NCBI GenBank assembly: GCA_011523705.1
Contig: WTGC01000182.1
Coordinates: 1-49,706 of the forward strand
DNA from: Chloroflexota bacterium
GTDB lineage: Bacteria > Chloroflexota > Anaerolineae > Aggregatilineales > Phototrophicaceae
DNA length: 49,706 bases
Reading direction: 5' to 3'
The first letter of the stretch is position 1. Every line of letters starts with the position of its first letter. Below, one piece after another: positions 30,882-40,243 of the stretch. Both the position numbers and the translations under genes were made by a program. The notes beneath the pieces are model-generated. The model was not told where the DNA came from and did not search any database. It was given only the letters and a program-made list of their open reading frames with translations.

Positions 30882-33178
30882 TGGCGAGGCAGAGACTTTC
30901 GCGCCGCGAATGGGTGGAACCGACGCCGGTCGAGGTACCTGGGCCGCTCGCCGATCTCGTCGGCGGTCATGAGTTGATTGCGCAGTATCTGGCGCGCAAG
31001 GGCATCACATCGGTGTCGGAGGCGCAGCGCTTTCTCTCGCCGGAAGCCTACCGCCCGGCCTCGGCTGATGAGCTGCCCGACATCGACCGCGCCGTCGATC
31101 GGCTGGGGCGAGCCATCCACGCCAATGAGCGCATCTTGATCTGGGGCGACTTTGATGTCGACGGGCAAACGTCGACTGCGCTGCTCTATTCGGCGCTGCG
31201 GCAGCGCGGCGCGCGCGTCAGCTACCACGTGCCCAATCGCTTCAGCGAAGGGCATGGCATTCACCTGCCGACTCTGAAACGTCATCTCGATGGCGGCATC
31301 GACTTGCTTCTAACTTGCGATACCGGCATCACCGCCAACGACGCGGTCGACTACGCTGCGAGCCGCGGTGTCGATACGATTATCACCGACCACCATGCCT
31401 TGCCGGAGGCGCTGCCGGCCGCCATCGCGGTGGTCAACCCGCGCCGCTTGCACGAGGGGCATCCGCTGCTGGAGCTGCCGGGGGTCGGCGTCGCCTACAA
31501 GCTGATTGAGGCGCTCTATCGCGGTGATGACAGCGACTCTCTGCTGGATCTGGTGGCGCTCGGGATCGTCGCCGATGTCATGGTGCAGGTGGACGATACG
31601 CGTTATCTCTTGCAGCAGGGCTTGGAGCGCCTGCGCCTGAATTCGCGTCTGGGTGTGAAGGCGATTCTGGAACGGGCGGAGATCCCCGCGGCCGAGCTTA
31701 ACGAGGGGCATATTGGTTTCGCGATTGCGCCCCGTTTGAATGCCTTGGGGCGGCTCGATGACGCCAACCCGGCGGTTGAGTTGCTAACCACCGACGATTG
31801 GGCGCGGGCGCGCATCCTGGCGAACACGCTGGAAGGCTTAAACACGCGGCGCAAGTTCTTGTCGAATCAGGTCTATGAATCGGCGCTCGCCCAGATTGAA
31901 GCCCAGCCCTGGCTCTTGGATTACGCCGCGCTCGTGCTCAGCCATGACGATTGGCACAGCGGCGTGATCGGGATTGTGGCGGGGAGCCTGGTCGAAGAGT
32001 TTGGCATGCCGGTCGTGCTGATCGCGACGCCCGATGCGGTCGGGCGCGGCTCGGCGCGTTCGGTGGCGGGCGTGGATATTACCCGCGCCTTTGGTGAGGT
32101 GGCGGACCATTTGCAGCGCTATGGCGGGCACAGCATGGCGGCCGGCCTCAGCTTGCCAGCCGACAAAATCTTCCAGTTCCGCCGCGCCCTCTCGCGGGTT
32201 GTGCGAACGCAGACCGGCGACGCGCCCATAGCGCCGTCTCTCACGATTGACGGCTATTTGGACTTGGCGGACATCTCGCTGGGATTGACGGCTGATATCG
32301 AGCGCCTGGCGCCATTTGGCAACGGCAATCCACCGCTGAGGCTGGCGACGCGAAACTCGAAAGTGGCGAGCCGCAAAGGCTTGGGGCGGCGGGGCGAGCA
32401 CTTGCAAATCGAAGTCGAAGACGAGCACGGGCGGAGGCAGCGGGTCATCTGGTGGCGCGGCGCGCGCGCTGAATTGCCGAAGGGACGCTTCGACCTCGCG
32501 TATACCTTGCGCACGAGCGTCTACAAAGGCGAGCGTGAAGCGCTGGTCGAGTGGCTGGATTATCGGCTGCTCGGCTCGAAACCCATTGATGTTGAGAGTG
32601 AGGAAGCCACCTACGAGCTAATGGATATGCGACAAAGCAGGTTCCCGCTTGCTGACCTGGCAGAGGCCCGGGAGCGCTATCCGGCGGCTTTGACCTGGTC
32701 TGAGGTGGAGCAAGTCGACGGCGCGGCGGATCGGCTGGGGCTGAAGGTGACCGAGACATTCATCGTCTGGACCATCCCGCCATCAGCGGAGATTTGGTCG
32801 GCGGCGCTGGCAACGGTGAATCCGGATAGACTCATTCTATTCGGCATGCGATCGTCAAGGGAGACGACGGGAAACTTCCTGGCGCGCCTGGCGGCTTTGG
32901 TCAAATACGCCGTGAACCAGCGGGATGGGAGTGCCCGGCTTGAGGCGTTGGCGGCTGCGATGGGCGAGCGCGAGCGCAGCGTGCAAGTCGGATTGCAAGT
33001 GATGCGCGCAATGGGTAAACTCGATTATCGGGTGGGCGCGGCCGGCGACTACCGGCTGGAACTGGCGGATCGGGCGCCGAGCGATCAGCTGAAGACGCTG
33101 CAAAAGCGGCTGGGATTGCTCCTGCGGGAGACGCGCGCCTACCGCAATTATTGGCAGACGATGAAAATTCAGGAATGA
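30881..33178 (+). CDS. recJ: Single-stranded DNA exonuclease RecJ
   Basis: A 765-residue DHH-family 5'-3' exonuclease. Motifs are GDFDVDG from residue 89, TDHH at 169-172, the DHHA1 parts SHDDWHSGVIGIVAGSLVEEFGMP and RYGGHSMAAGLSL, and the OB-fold region LAPFGNGNPPLRLATRNSKV. The last 200 residues go beyond the OB fold and resemble a small helical extension as in long RecJ proteins. Start ATG 30,881 overlaps the previous stop by one base; a longer frame to 30,725 lies inside that gene. RecJ acts in recombination and mismatch or base-excision repair, in line with the helicase/nuclease set upstream. Confidence 0.92.
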   Translation: MARQRLSRREWVEPTPVEVPGPLADLVGGHELIAQYLARKGITSVSEAQRFLSPEAYRPASADELPDIDRAVDRLGRAIHANERILIWGDFDVDGQTSTALLYSALRQRGARVSYHVPNRFSEGHGIHLPTLKRHLDGGIDLLLTCDTGITANDAVDYAASRGVDTIITDHHALPEALPAAIAVVNPRRLHEGHPLLELPGVGVAYKLIEALYRGDDSDSLLDLVALGIVADVMVQVDDTRYLLQQGLERLRLNSRLGVKAILERAEIPAAELNEGHIGFAIAPRLNALGRLDDANPAVELLTTDDWARARILANTLEGLNTRRKFLSNQVYESALAQIEAQPWLLDYAALVLSHDDWHSGVIGIVAGSLVEEFGMPVVLIATPDAVGRGSARSVAGVDITRAFGEVADHLQRYGGHSMAAGLSLPADKIFQFRRALSRVVRTQTGDAPIAPSLTIDGYLDLADISLGLTADIERLAPFGNGNPPLRLATRNSKVASRKGLGRRGEHLQIEVEDEHGRRQRVIWWRGARAELPKGRFDLAYTLRTSVYKGEREALVEWLDYRLLGSKPIDVESEEATYELMDMRQSRFPLADLAEARERYPAALTWSEVEQVDGAADRLGLKVTETFIVWTIPPSAEIWSAALATVNPDRLILFGMRSSRETTGNFLARLAALVKYAVNQRDGSARLEALAAAMGERERSVQVGLQVMRAMGKLDYRVGAAGDYRLELADRAPSDQLKTLQKRLGLLLRETRAYRNYWQTMKIQE

Positions 33179-33182
33179 GGCC

Positions 33183-33944
33183 ATGGCTTACGAACAATCA
33201 GTATCTTGGTGGTGCATCGCCCGGGACAACACCGACCTGGTCGATATGCTTCAGACTTGCAAGGCAATCGGCTATACGGCGATGGAACTGGTGCCGGTGG
33301 AGCAGTTCGCGCTGGTGCGGGATCAGGGCATGAAGATCGCGACTCATGGACTGCACTGGGGTATACCGGTCGGCATCAACGATCCGGCGAATTGGGACGA
33401 CATCAAGCGCCAATCTGACGCCAACCTGAAACTGGCTGTCGAATGGGGCATTCCCTACCTGATCGCCTTTAGCGGCAATCGCGAGGGCATGGATGACGAG
33501 CGCGGCGCCGAGAATTCGATCATTCAACTTGAGCGGCTGGCGCGCGATGCCGAATCCGCCGGCGTCGTTCTGATACTCGAATTGCTCAACAGCAAGGTGA
33601 ACCACCCCGATTATATGTGCGACCGAACCGCCTGGGGCGTGCAAGTGGTGTCGGCGGTGGATTCGCCCTATGCCCGTCTGCTGTATGACATCTATCACAT
33701 GCAGGTGATGGAGGGCGATGTCATTCAGACGATCCGCGACAATCATCAATGGTTCGCCCACTATCACACGGCGGGCGTGCCTGGCCGCAATGAAATCGAC
33801 GAGACGCAAGAATTGTATTACCCGGCCATTTGCCGCGCCATCGCCGAAACCGGCTTCAGCGGTTATATCGGTCAAGAGTTTGTGCCCCTCGGCGATTGGA
33901 AGGCGGCGCTCCAGCAAGCCTACGACGCCTGCAACGTGGACTAA
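33183..33944 (+). CDS. Hydroxypyruvate isomerase-like TIM-barrel protein
   Basis: A 253-residue sugar phosphate isomerase/epimerase-family (AP endonuclease 2-like) TIM barrel. Metal-binding regions are visible as LILELLNSKVNHPDYM, LYDIYHMQVMEGD, HYHTAGVPGRNEIDE and GYIGQEFVP. These match the hydroxypyruvate isomerase group, which interconverts hydroxypyruvate and tartronate semialdehyde or acts on related keto-sugars. The ATG lies four bases after recJ with AGGAATGAGG upstream. Together with the rhamnonate-dehydratase-like gene it is a sugar-acid enzyme interleaved with DNA-repair genes. The exact substrate is not fixed by the motifs. Confidence 0.85.
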   Translation: MAYEQSVSWWCIARDNTDLVDMLQTCKAIGYTAMELVPVEQFALVRDQGMKIATHGLHWGIPVGINDPANWDDIKRQSDANLKLAVEWGIPYLIAFSGNREGMDDERGAENSIIQLERLARDAESAGVVLILELLNSKVNHPDYMCDRTAWGVQVVSAVDSPYARLLYDIYHMQVMEGDVIQTIRDNHQWFAHYHTAGVPGRNEIDETQELYYPAICRAIAETGFSGYIGQEFVPLGDWKAALQQAYDACNVD

Positions 33945-33957
33945 CGATTCAGCGCAT

Positions 33958-34884
33958 TTAGTACGATCCCCGATGCGGGAAGCGGCGCAGCAAACCCGTC
34001 GGCTTGCGGAATTCCTGCAGCAGTGCGATCCCGCTGATGATGATGATCATGCCGACCAGCATCGTCGGCGATATTACCTCGCCCAGGAAGAGCGCGCCGC
34101 CGATGCCAGCCACAATCGGTATGATGTAGGTGGTCATCATCGCCGGTGTGGCGCCGAAACGCTTGACATTATAGAAAGACAGCAGCAGACCCAGGAAGGT
34201 GCCAACCAGCGCCGAATAGCAGAGGGCGAGCAAACCGGCGCCATCCACCGTGCTGCCATCAAAGCCGACCGTCAGCAGCGAGAAAGGCATGACGGTCAAG
34301 GCGGTGGTGAAAATGCGAATGCTGCCGACATCGTAGGCGTCGTAATGGCGCAAACGCTTGCGCGCGTATATGACCATCAGTGAGCCGGAAACCGTGCCCG
34401 TGATCGTCAGCAGATAGCCGATTGGCGCGGCGTCGGCGGCATCGGGCAAGCCGTTCTCACCGCTTAGCGCCAGCAGCAGCGCGCCGCCCATCGCCAAGCT
34501 GACGCCGAGGATCTGCCGGCGATTGAGCGCTTCTTCCGGCAGCATGAAATTCGCCAGCAGCACGGTAAGCGCCGGTCCGGTCGCCAGCAGCAAGGAGGCG
34601 ACGCCGCTGGACAGATATTGCAGCGATGTGACGACGCAGGTCATGGGAATGGCGGTGCCGAAGACGCCGAGCAAGGTCGCGCGTTTCCAAAGCTCGGGGT
34701 CGCGAGGCAGGCGGCGGCCCGTCGCCAAGGAATAGACCGCCAGCGCCAACATGCTGGAGATGATCATGCGGATGCCGATGTAGGTCGTGGGTTCAAACTG
34801 GCCCACGCCGAAGCGGGACACCACCAGCGACGAGCCGAAGAAGAATGCGAGCAAAACAACATAAGGTAAGGCGGCGATATTCAA
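33958..34884 (-). CDS. EamA/DMT-family transporter
   Basis: A 308-residue membrane protein with ten predicted hydrophobic segments in two EamA repeats (about 5-140 and 155-295). The start is VVLLAFFFGSSLVVSRFG; the second repeat shows SALVGTFLGLLLSFYNVKRFGAT and a late PIVAGIGGALFLGE, the usual drug/metabolite transporter pattern. It probably exports an amino acid or metabolite. Convergent with the isomerase gene, with 13 bases between stops. The start ATG at 34,884 has no strong ribosome site visible. Confidence 0.88.
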   Translation of the reverse strand: MNIAALPYVVLLAFFFGSSLVVSRFGVGQFEPTTYIGIRMIISSMLALAVYSLATGRRLPRDPELWKRATLLGVFGTAIPMTCVVTSLQYLSSGVASLLLATGPALTVLLANFMLPEEALNRRQILGVSLAMGGALLLALSGENGLPDAADAAPIGYLLTITGTVSGSLMVIYARKRLRHYDAYDVGSIRIFTTALTVMPFSLLTVGFDGSTVDGAGLLALCYSALVGTFLGLLLSFYNVKRFGATPAMMTTYIIPIVAGIGGALFLGEVISPTMLVGMIIIISGIALLQEFRKPTGLLRRFPHRGSY

Positions 34885-35006
34885 ATGAGGCGACCCCGCG
34901 TGGATGAGCGAACAAGCGGCGAGTTTACAGCAGAAGGTTAGGCAATGTAATGGGTAGAAGTCTGCGCGGGGCAGATAGTCGTGCGGAAGCTAATGCGGGA
35001 TGGCGC

Positions 35007-35579
35007 TTAATTCAGCGAGAACAGCGCATCAAGCTCCAGCCTGAAGCCGGGCAAGACGGGCTGTCCGTCAAGAGCGCCGCCGGGGCCGACTGTTTCGCTG
35101 CTCGTCTTCTCGTCGTCCAAGCGCCATACTTCGACGGTCTCGTCGTCCGGGTTCGCGTGCCAAACCAGCGCCGTGCCGTGCCGCAGATAAACTTCGGCTT
35201 TGCGCCGCAGTTCGGGCATTGTGTTGCTTGGTGACAAGACTTCGACGGCTAAATCCGGCATCACGGGCACAGAGCGCGCGGGAAACGGTTGCGGCGCCCT
35301 TTCGCGATGAACAAAAGCGACATCCGGTCCAAGCAGCGTTGTTCGGGAATCCGGCGGGTGATAACCGGTTTCTGTGGTTACTCGCCCCAACTCCCGCTCA
35401 AGTACATATGTCCAAAGAAAATGCGCAATTAGTGAGGCTATTAGACCGTGCACACCACCAGGTCGCGACATGAAAAGCAGTTCTCCGTCGATGAGATACA
35501 AGAACTTGTGTTCGTTCTCCGGCAATTGTGACAGCCGCCAAACATCGTCAATGGTGTAAACTCGGTCTCGGACGATCAT
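35007..35579 (-). CDS. Uma2-family PD-(D/E)XK-fold protein
   Basis: A 190-residue protein of the Uma2 (DUF820) family, a restriction-endonuclease-like fold that is abundant in Chloroflexota and Cyanobacteria. Visible parts are the opening YTIDDVWRL, LIDGELLFMSRPGGVHGLI, LGPDVAFVHRE, and the catalytic-looking PDLAVEVLSPSNTMPELRRKAEVYL, where Asp, Glu and Lys fit the nuclease pattern. The biological role of the family is not established; suggestions include transposon-linked nuclease activity. It stands alone, with 122 bases to the EamA gene. Start ATG at 35,579 follows GGAAGGGCGAAG. Confidence 0.88.
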   Translation of the reverse strand: MIVRDRVYTIDDVWRLSQLPENEHKFLYLIDGELLFMSRPGGVHGLIASLIAHFLWTYVLERELGRVTTETGYHPPDSRTTLLGPDVAFVHRERAPQPFPARSVPVMPDLAVEVLSPSNTMPELRRKAEVYLRHGTALVWHANPDDETVEVWRLDDEKTSSETVGPGGALDGQPVLPGFRLELDALFSLN

Positions 35580-35692
35580 CTTCGCCCTTCCTTTCCGAAT
35601 CTGTCACTCCGCATTATAGTCGACTGCAATCAAAATCCCAAAGCAACCATTTCATTTGCCAACCACGTTCGAAAGTTTCGGAGGCAATCAAA

Positions 35693-37060
35693 TTACAGCC
35701 GCCGGCGCGGCGCAGCGTATGCTTCGGGCGTGCCCATCGCATCCATCCAGCGTACGAACTTGGCGTGCATTATCTGGCAGATATCGGGTCGCTCTGCCGC
35801 CAGATTGCGCTGATGCCCGGGGTCGTTGACCGCGTCGTACAGTTCTATCGGTTCGCCTTCAAGGGCGTAGAGGAAATCCCATTCGCCATCCCGAATTGTA
35901 CTGGGCGACACTTCAACCACCACCCGTTCGCTGTCGTCAACGATGAGCGTGGTGTTGCCAGCAGTATCGATTAGAGATTGCGATGTCACCACGATCTCAT
36001 GCAGTCGGTCAACCTCGCCGCGCGCCAGTGGCAGCAGCGAACCCGCCTGAACACGTGCGGGGATGTCGATTCCCGCCAATTCCAGCATGGTCGGCATCAT
36101 ATCGGGGATGCTGACCAAGCCGTGAACCCGTCGATGGTCGTAGCCAGGGACCTTGGCGATGAGCGGCACGTGGGTGATTTCGTTGTGTTTGGGGCTTCGG
36201 TAAGAAATCGCGCCCTGCTTAAAACGCGCCATCGCTTCCATCACCGGAATCGTGTTATCGGGCCAGCGGAAGCGGCTCTTGCCGAAGACGCCGAATTCGC
36301 CGAAGTAAAAGCCGTGGTCGGAGACGAAGAGGATGGCAGTGTCGTCATATATGCCGAGGGATTTTAGCCGGTCAAGTAGCAAGCCGAACCAGCGATCGAC
36401 CATGGTGATTTCGCCCATGTAAGTCGCTTTGGCGATTTCAAGATCGCGCTCGCTGTAACCGGCCTCTTCCCAGTCCCAGTACGCGGGGTAAACTTGCTCG
36501 CCCGCGTAATCCGGAAGGTAAGGCTTGACGTAATGCGCCGGCGGGTCCCAGGGTTCATGCGGATCCCAGGCGTCGATGTAGAGGAAGAATCTCTCTTCGT
36601 AATGGCGCTCGAGCCAATCCATCGCGGTCTTGAAGGTCTGTGGCGCAAAGCGGTCGTCTTCTGCTTTCCAGAGGCTGGTGACATCAGGTCGGCCCGATGC
36701 CTCGCGCTGGCCGCGGATCCAGATGAAGTCATCAAAGCTGCGGTCGTAGCCATAGCCGTTGCGAATGAGGAAGGGCGTATCGCCGATGCCCATCGTCGTG
36801 TAGCCCGCCTTCGTCATCAAGCCGGCGAGCGTGATCTCGTCTTGCGGCAGCGGTCCCCAGGTCAGATAGGTGAAGGTGAAGCGGCCCGTGGCGATATCGG
36901 CGCGCGTCGGCACGGTGGGGAAGGAGGCGGCGTGGCAGTCTTCAAAGACCAGCGCTTCTTGGGCGAATTGTGTCAGGTATGGAGCAATCACTTGCTCGTT
37001 GCCATAAGTCGGCAGGTGGTCCGCTCTCAGCGTGTCGGTGACGACGCAGATGATGTTCAT
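35693..37060 (-). CDS. Sulfatase-fold hydrolase with Thr at the formylglycine site
   Basis: A 455-residue alkaline phosphatase/sulfatase-superfamily enzyme. It begins NIICVVTDTLRADHLPTYGN, the usual metal-binding start, and has FVSDHGFYFGEFG near 245-257 and a late CxxHG-free tail ending in APRRRL. At the spot where sulfatases carry C/S-x-P-x-R, the sequence reads T49-V-P-T-R53, so formylglycine cannot be made there. Thr nucleophiles are known in related phosphodiesterases, so it may be a phosphodiesterase or phosphatase. ATG 37,060 follows AGGAGA. No signal peptide, thus cytoplasmic. It trails the sugar ABC operon on the same strand, separated by 215 bases of repeats. Confidence 0.8.
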   Translation of the reverse strand: MNIICVVTDTLRADHLPTYGNEQVIAPYLTQFAQEALVFEDCHAASFPTVPTRADIATGRFTFTYLTWGPLPQDEITLAGLMTKAGYTTMGIGDTPFLIRNGYGYDRSFDDFIWIRGQREASGRPDVTSLWKAEDDRFAPQTFKTAMDWLERHYEERFFLYIDAWDPHEPWDPPAHYVKPYLPDYAGEQVYPAYWDWEEAGYSERDLEIAKATYMGEITMVDRWFGLLLDRLKSLGIYDDTAILFVSDHGFYFGEFGVFGKSRFRWPDNTIPVMEAMARFKQGAISYRSPKHNEITHVPLIAKVPGYDHRRVHGLVSIPDMMPTMLELAGIDIPARVQAGSLLPLARGEVDRLHEIVVTSQSLIDTAGNTTLIVDDSERVVVEVSPSTIRDGEWDFLYALEGEPIELYDAVNDPGHQRNLAAERPDICQIMHAKFVRWMDAMGTPEAYAAPRRRL

Positions 37061-37120
37061 GTCTAGGTTCTCCTGGCGTTCATTGATGCATAGGTAGCTT
37101 TCTTCGATTCGAGCATTACG

Positions 37121-37259
37121 TGTAGGGGCGACTCTGTCAGTCGCCCGCATTCCACACCATTTCGGATTTGGGCGACCCAACGCCGCGCGCAGACAACGTG
37201 GATCGCTAGCCCCTACAATCGCCGGCGGTTAGGGCGATTCACAGAATCGCCCCTACAAA
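37121..37259. repeat. Dispersed TAGGGGCGA/TCGCCCCTA repeat cluster
   Basis: Three palindrome-like units between the permease and sulfatase genes: TAGGGGCGAC...GTCGCCC, GGGCGACCCAACGCCGCGCG...AGCCCCTACAAT, and GGGCGATTCACAGAATCGCC followed by CCTACAA. The third unit recurs near 41,914 with one change, and the second matches that at 653-780. A mobile-repeat or REP-like family; no coding potential. Confidence 0.75.
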
Positions 37260-37275
37260 CGACTCTAACGTGAGC

Positions 37276-38280
37276 CTACCCCTTCACAGCGCCGGACGCG
37301 AGCCCGCGGATCAAGTACTTCTGGAAGAATATGATCACGACCAGGATCGGCAGCGTGACCGATACGGAGCCGGCGGCCGCCAGCGTGACGTGCCCCGGAT
37401 CTTCGCCGCCGGTGAATTGCGCGATGCCGACCGGCAGCGTCCAGTTGATCTGCGTCAAGATGCGCGCCAGCAGGAAGTCGTTGTACGCCAGCAGCAAGGT
37501 GAACAAGCCGGTGGTGATGATGCCGGGCCACATAATCGGCACGATCACCGAAATGAAGGATTTCAGCCGGCTTGCGCCGTCGATCATGGCCGCCTCTTCA
37601 ATCTCTCGCGGTATCTCCATGAAGAAGCTGCGCAGCATCCAGATGGTGAAGGGCTGATTGACCGCCACCAAACAGAAAATGAGCAGGATATGGGTATCGT
37701 ACAAGCCGGACAACTGACCCAGATAGTAGAAGGGCAGCACCAGCGCCAGGCTCGGCAGCGAGCGGAAAGCCAGCGCGACCACCAGTATATAGACGGAGAC
37801 GACATGCCGGAAACGCGCCAGCCCATAGCCAGCCAGCGCGCCGATACTCAGGGAGACGCACAAAGTGCCGACAGTGACGATCACGCTATTGATCAGGTAA
37901 TCATAGAACTCGGCGGTATTGACGATATCGGGCAGGGCCACTGCAACAATGACGCCGGCAAAGATGCAGCCGATGTATACAACTGAATTGGGCGCCGGGA
38001 TGCGATTGGCGGAGAGCGCAACGACGACCAGGACGAAGAAAATGAGGATCAGTGCCAAGCCATAAGGCGCGAAAGCTTCCGGCGTCATATTCAGCCAGAG
38101 TTCCGAATAATTGTCGCCGGTGGGCGTGAAAACGAAGCGCGGGATGCGGGCGTTCGCGTCTTTCGGCAGCTTGACGGAGTTCATAATCGTCCAGGCAAAG
38201 GGCAGGACGTTATACACCGTGAATAGCGCCAGCGCGATATAGATCAAGAATCTCGCAATCGGATTGTCTGTCCGTGTCAT
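37276..38280 (-). CDS. Sugar ABC transporter permease, MalG-type
   Basis: A 334-residue inner-membrane permease. The EAA loop is EIEEAAMIDGASRLKSFISVIVPIMWPG near residues 223-250, which contacts the ATPase. About eight hydrophobic segments are visible, two more than the minimal MalG, with an inserted pair near 65-110. Starts with ATG overlapping the upstream stop (TAATG). It pairs with the MalF-type gene at 38,280-39,140. No ATP-binding subunit is encoded in the window, so a shared MsmX/UgpC-like ATPase encoded elsewhere is likely. Confidence 0.92.
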   Translation of the reverse strand: MTRTDNPIARFLIYIALALFTVYNVLPFAWTIMNSVKLPKDANARIPRFVFTPTGDNYSELWLNMTPEAFAPYGLALILIFFVLVVVALSANRIPAPNSVVYIGCIFAGVIVAVALPDIVNTAEFYDYLINSVIVTVGTLCVSLSIGALAGYGLARFRHVVSVYILVVALAFRSLPSLALVLPFYYLGQLSGLYDTHILLIFCLVAVNQPFTIWMLRSFFMEIPREIEEAAMIDGASRLKSFISVIVPIMWPGIITTGLFTLLLAYNDFLLARILTQINWTLPVGIAQFTGGEDPGHVTLAAAGSVSVTLPILVVIIFFQKYLIRGLASGAVKG

Positions 38281-39140
38281 TAGTCTTCCTCCGTCTGTTC
38301 GCGATAGGTCATGACGAGGAATGGTATCAGGACGACGAAAATGCCGAGCACTGTGAGCACACTCATGGCATTGGCTTTGCCTAAGCGCCCGAAGCTAAGC
38401 GCGACTTGAAAGTTGTAATACATGATCGTTTCCGCATCGTATATTGGGTTCTGCTGCGTCAGGACGAAGACGCTGTCGAAGACGCGATAGGCATCCATGA
38501 TCGAGATCAGCCCGATGAAGATAAATAGCGAGCGGAGATGGGGAATGGCGACATGCCAGAGCTGTCGCAGCCAGGTGGCGCCGTCAACCCGCGCTGCTTC
38601 CAGTGATTCTTGCGGCAACGTCTGCAAGCCGGCGAAGAGCACAATCATGGCGAAGGGCGTCGCCGTCCAGATGCTATGGAATATGATCAGCAGCGGCACC
38701 GTCGTGCTGTTCATGAATAGACGGTAGTCGAAGAGCTGCTGCATCCAATACCAGTAAGGTCCGCCGCGATCGAACATGTCGCGGAAGATCAGCGTGCCGA
38801 CAACCGGGGTCATGACGAAAGGCACGAGCGCCGCGGCGATGAAAATCCCTCGATAACGCGTAATCTGATCAAGCAGCAGGGCGAACAACAAGCCGAGCAC
38901 GATGCGCGCGGGCACCGCGATGGCGATGAAAATCAGCGTGAATTCCAGCGAATCCCAGAACTCGGGATCGTTCAAGACCTGCTCGTAGTTCTGAAAGCCA
39001 ATCCAGAGCGGCTCATCGAGATTGCGAAAGGTGATGAAGTGCATCCCCAGTACGATCGAGGCCAGCAAGGGTAGGGTCATCAGCGCGAGCATGATGAAGA
39101 CGCTGGGACCGACAAAGAAACTGAATGTTCTTTTATCCAT
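38280..39140 (-). CDS. Sugar ABC transporter permease, MalF-type
   Basis: A 286-residue permease with six hydrophobic segments. The EAA loop is LPQESLEAARVDGATWLRQLWHVAIPHLR near 180-208. The region YRVFDSVFVLTQQNP and the end GIFVVLIPFLVMTYREQ are typical of MalF/UgpA-type subunits. ATG 39,140 is preceded by AGGAG that overlaps the TAG of the hydrolase gene, so translation is coupled. A longer frame to 39,344 lies within the hydrolase gene and is not used. Works with the MalG-type partner and the binding protein at 40,244. Confidence 0.93.
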   Translation of the reverse strand: MDKRTFSFFVGPSVFIMLALMTLPLLASIVLGMHFITFRNLDEPLWIGFQNYEQVLNDPEFWDSLEFTLIFIAIAVPARIVLGLLFALLLDQITRYRGIFIAAALVPFVMTPVVGTLIFRDMFDRGGPYWYWMQQLFDYRLFMNSTTVPLLIIFHSIWTATPFAMIVLFAGLQTLPQESLEAARVDGATWLRQLWHVAIPHLRSLFIFIGLISIMDAYRVFDSVFVLTQQNPIYDAETIMYYNFQVALSFGRLGKANAMSVLTVLGIFVVLIPFLVMTYREQTEED

Positions 39141-39151
39141 AAGCAAATCTC

Positions 39152-40078
39152 CTAATTCTGTTGCGCGGCAATGGCGGCAATCATGTCGAGAACAGCGGCG
39201 ATGACGGCGTCCGGCCGCTCGCGGAATACTGCGTGTCCCGCCTTTATCGGGATGACCTTGCCCCGTGTGGACAGCCCTGCCTGCTGGTACTGCAGGGCGC
39301 GCCACATTTGGCCCAGGTTCTGCGAATAAGGGTCCTCGCCCCACCAGTCGATAGTCGCCACGATAACGGTCAGAGGCAGATCACCCAGATCGCCCTTGGA
39401 GCGCACCTGAGCGTCGCTGGCGATGAGATACTGATTCTGCCAATAATATGTCCACCAATAGTTGGGATTATTGAGCAAGAGCTTCAAATAGCGCTGGCCA
39501 TATTGTTGGAGTAATTCAGGCGTCAGCCAGTCGGCGATGTCGTCTTGTGTCAGCGTCTTGGCGCCGGCTTTCTCCGCGAACTGTCGCACGATTTCCATCC
39601 GCTCAAATTGCTCTCGCGTATAGCGCCCGGGGTAGGCTTGCGTCGCCCAGAGGTCGTAGCCGGGCGGGATGGCATCCATCAGGATCAGGCCAGCAACGCG
39701 CTCACGATGATCGCAGGCGAAGATCTGGGAGACAAGCCCGCCCCCCGACCAAGCCAGCAGGATGAACGGCTCGTACTCGTTTATCGCGTCCAGCAGCGCG
39801 GCGAATTCATCGGCTTCGCTTTGGGCGCTGCGGTCGCTATCGGCGGGGTCGCTCCAGGCGATGCCGGCGCGGTCGTAGGCGCAGACGCGCGTGCGTGCAG
39901 CCAGCGCTTCTTGGAATTTCCCCCAGCCTAGGGTTGTCCCGAGCCAGCCGTTCTCCAGCCAGATGGTTGGGCTTCCGTTGCCCTGTTCGACAACATGAAC
40001 GCGGCGGCCCTCGACGTCAATGAGATTGCCGAGCGGTACGCCGAGATCGAGTGATGCCGCCGGAAACTGCGCTGCCAT
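39152..40078 (-). CDS. Alpha/beta hydrolase
   Basis: A 308-residue alpha/beta-hydrolase-fold enzyme. The nucleophile elbow is LLAWSGGGLVSQIF near 107-120 (A-x-S-x-G rather than G-x-S-x-G), the acid is likely Asp in VATIDWWGED near 240-249, and the histidine is in IKAGHAVF near 278-285. The oxyanion part is WLENGWLGTTLGW near 40-52. Sits inside the sugar ABC operon between the binding protein and the MalF permease, which is unusual and suggests it acts on the imported compound, for example removing an ester group. Cytoplasmic, with no signal peptide. Confidence 0.85.
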   Translation of the reverse strand: MAAQFPAASLDLGVPLGNLIDVEGRRVHVVEQGNGSPTIWLENGWLGTTLGWGKFQEALAARTRVCAYDRAGIAWSDPADSDRSAQSEADEFAALLDAINEYEPFILLAWSGGGLVSQIFACDHRERVAGLILMDAIPPGYDLWATQAYPGRYTREQFERMEIVRQFAEKAGAKTLTQDDIADWLTPELLQQYGQRYLKLLLNNPNYWWTYYWQNQYLIASDAQVRSKGDLGDLPLTVIVATIDWWGEDPYSQNLGQMWRALQYQQAGLSTRGKVIPIKAGHAVFRERPDAVIAAVLDMIAAIAAQQN

Positions 40079-40195
40079 GTGATTGCCAACCTTTGGGTGT
40101 ATCCCTAAAGCGGAGGCGCAACTGGTGACGCTCTACTTGTTGGCGAAGGCCACAATATGCCGCTCTAACAGAACTGGCGACATCGTTAGACAAAT

Positions 40196-40226
40196 GACCC
40201 CTCCTCTCACTGGGAGAGAAGGGGTC
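40196..40226. terminator. Strong hairpin after the binding-protein gene
   Basis: GACCCCT-CCTCTC and GAGAG-AAGGGGTC pair almost perfectly around a short loop in the 165-base gap between the binding protein and the hydrolase gene. There is only a weak T-run leftward (TCATTTG). Such hairpins often protect the binding-protein mRNA and lower downstream expression. Confidence 0.6.
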
Positions 40227-40243
40227 AAAACATGTTAATGCGA

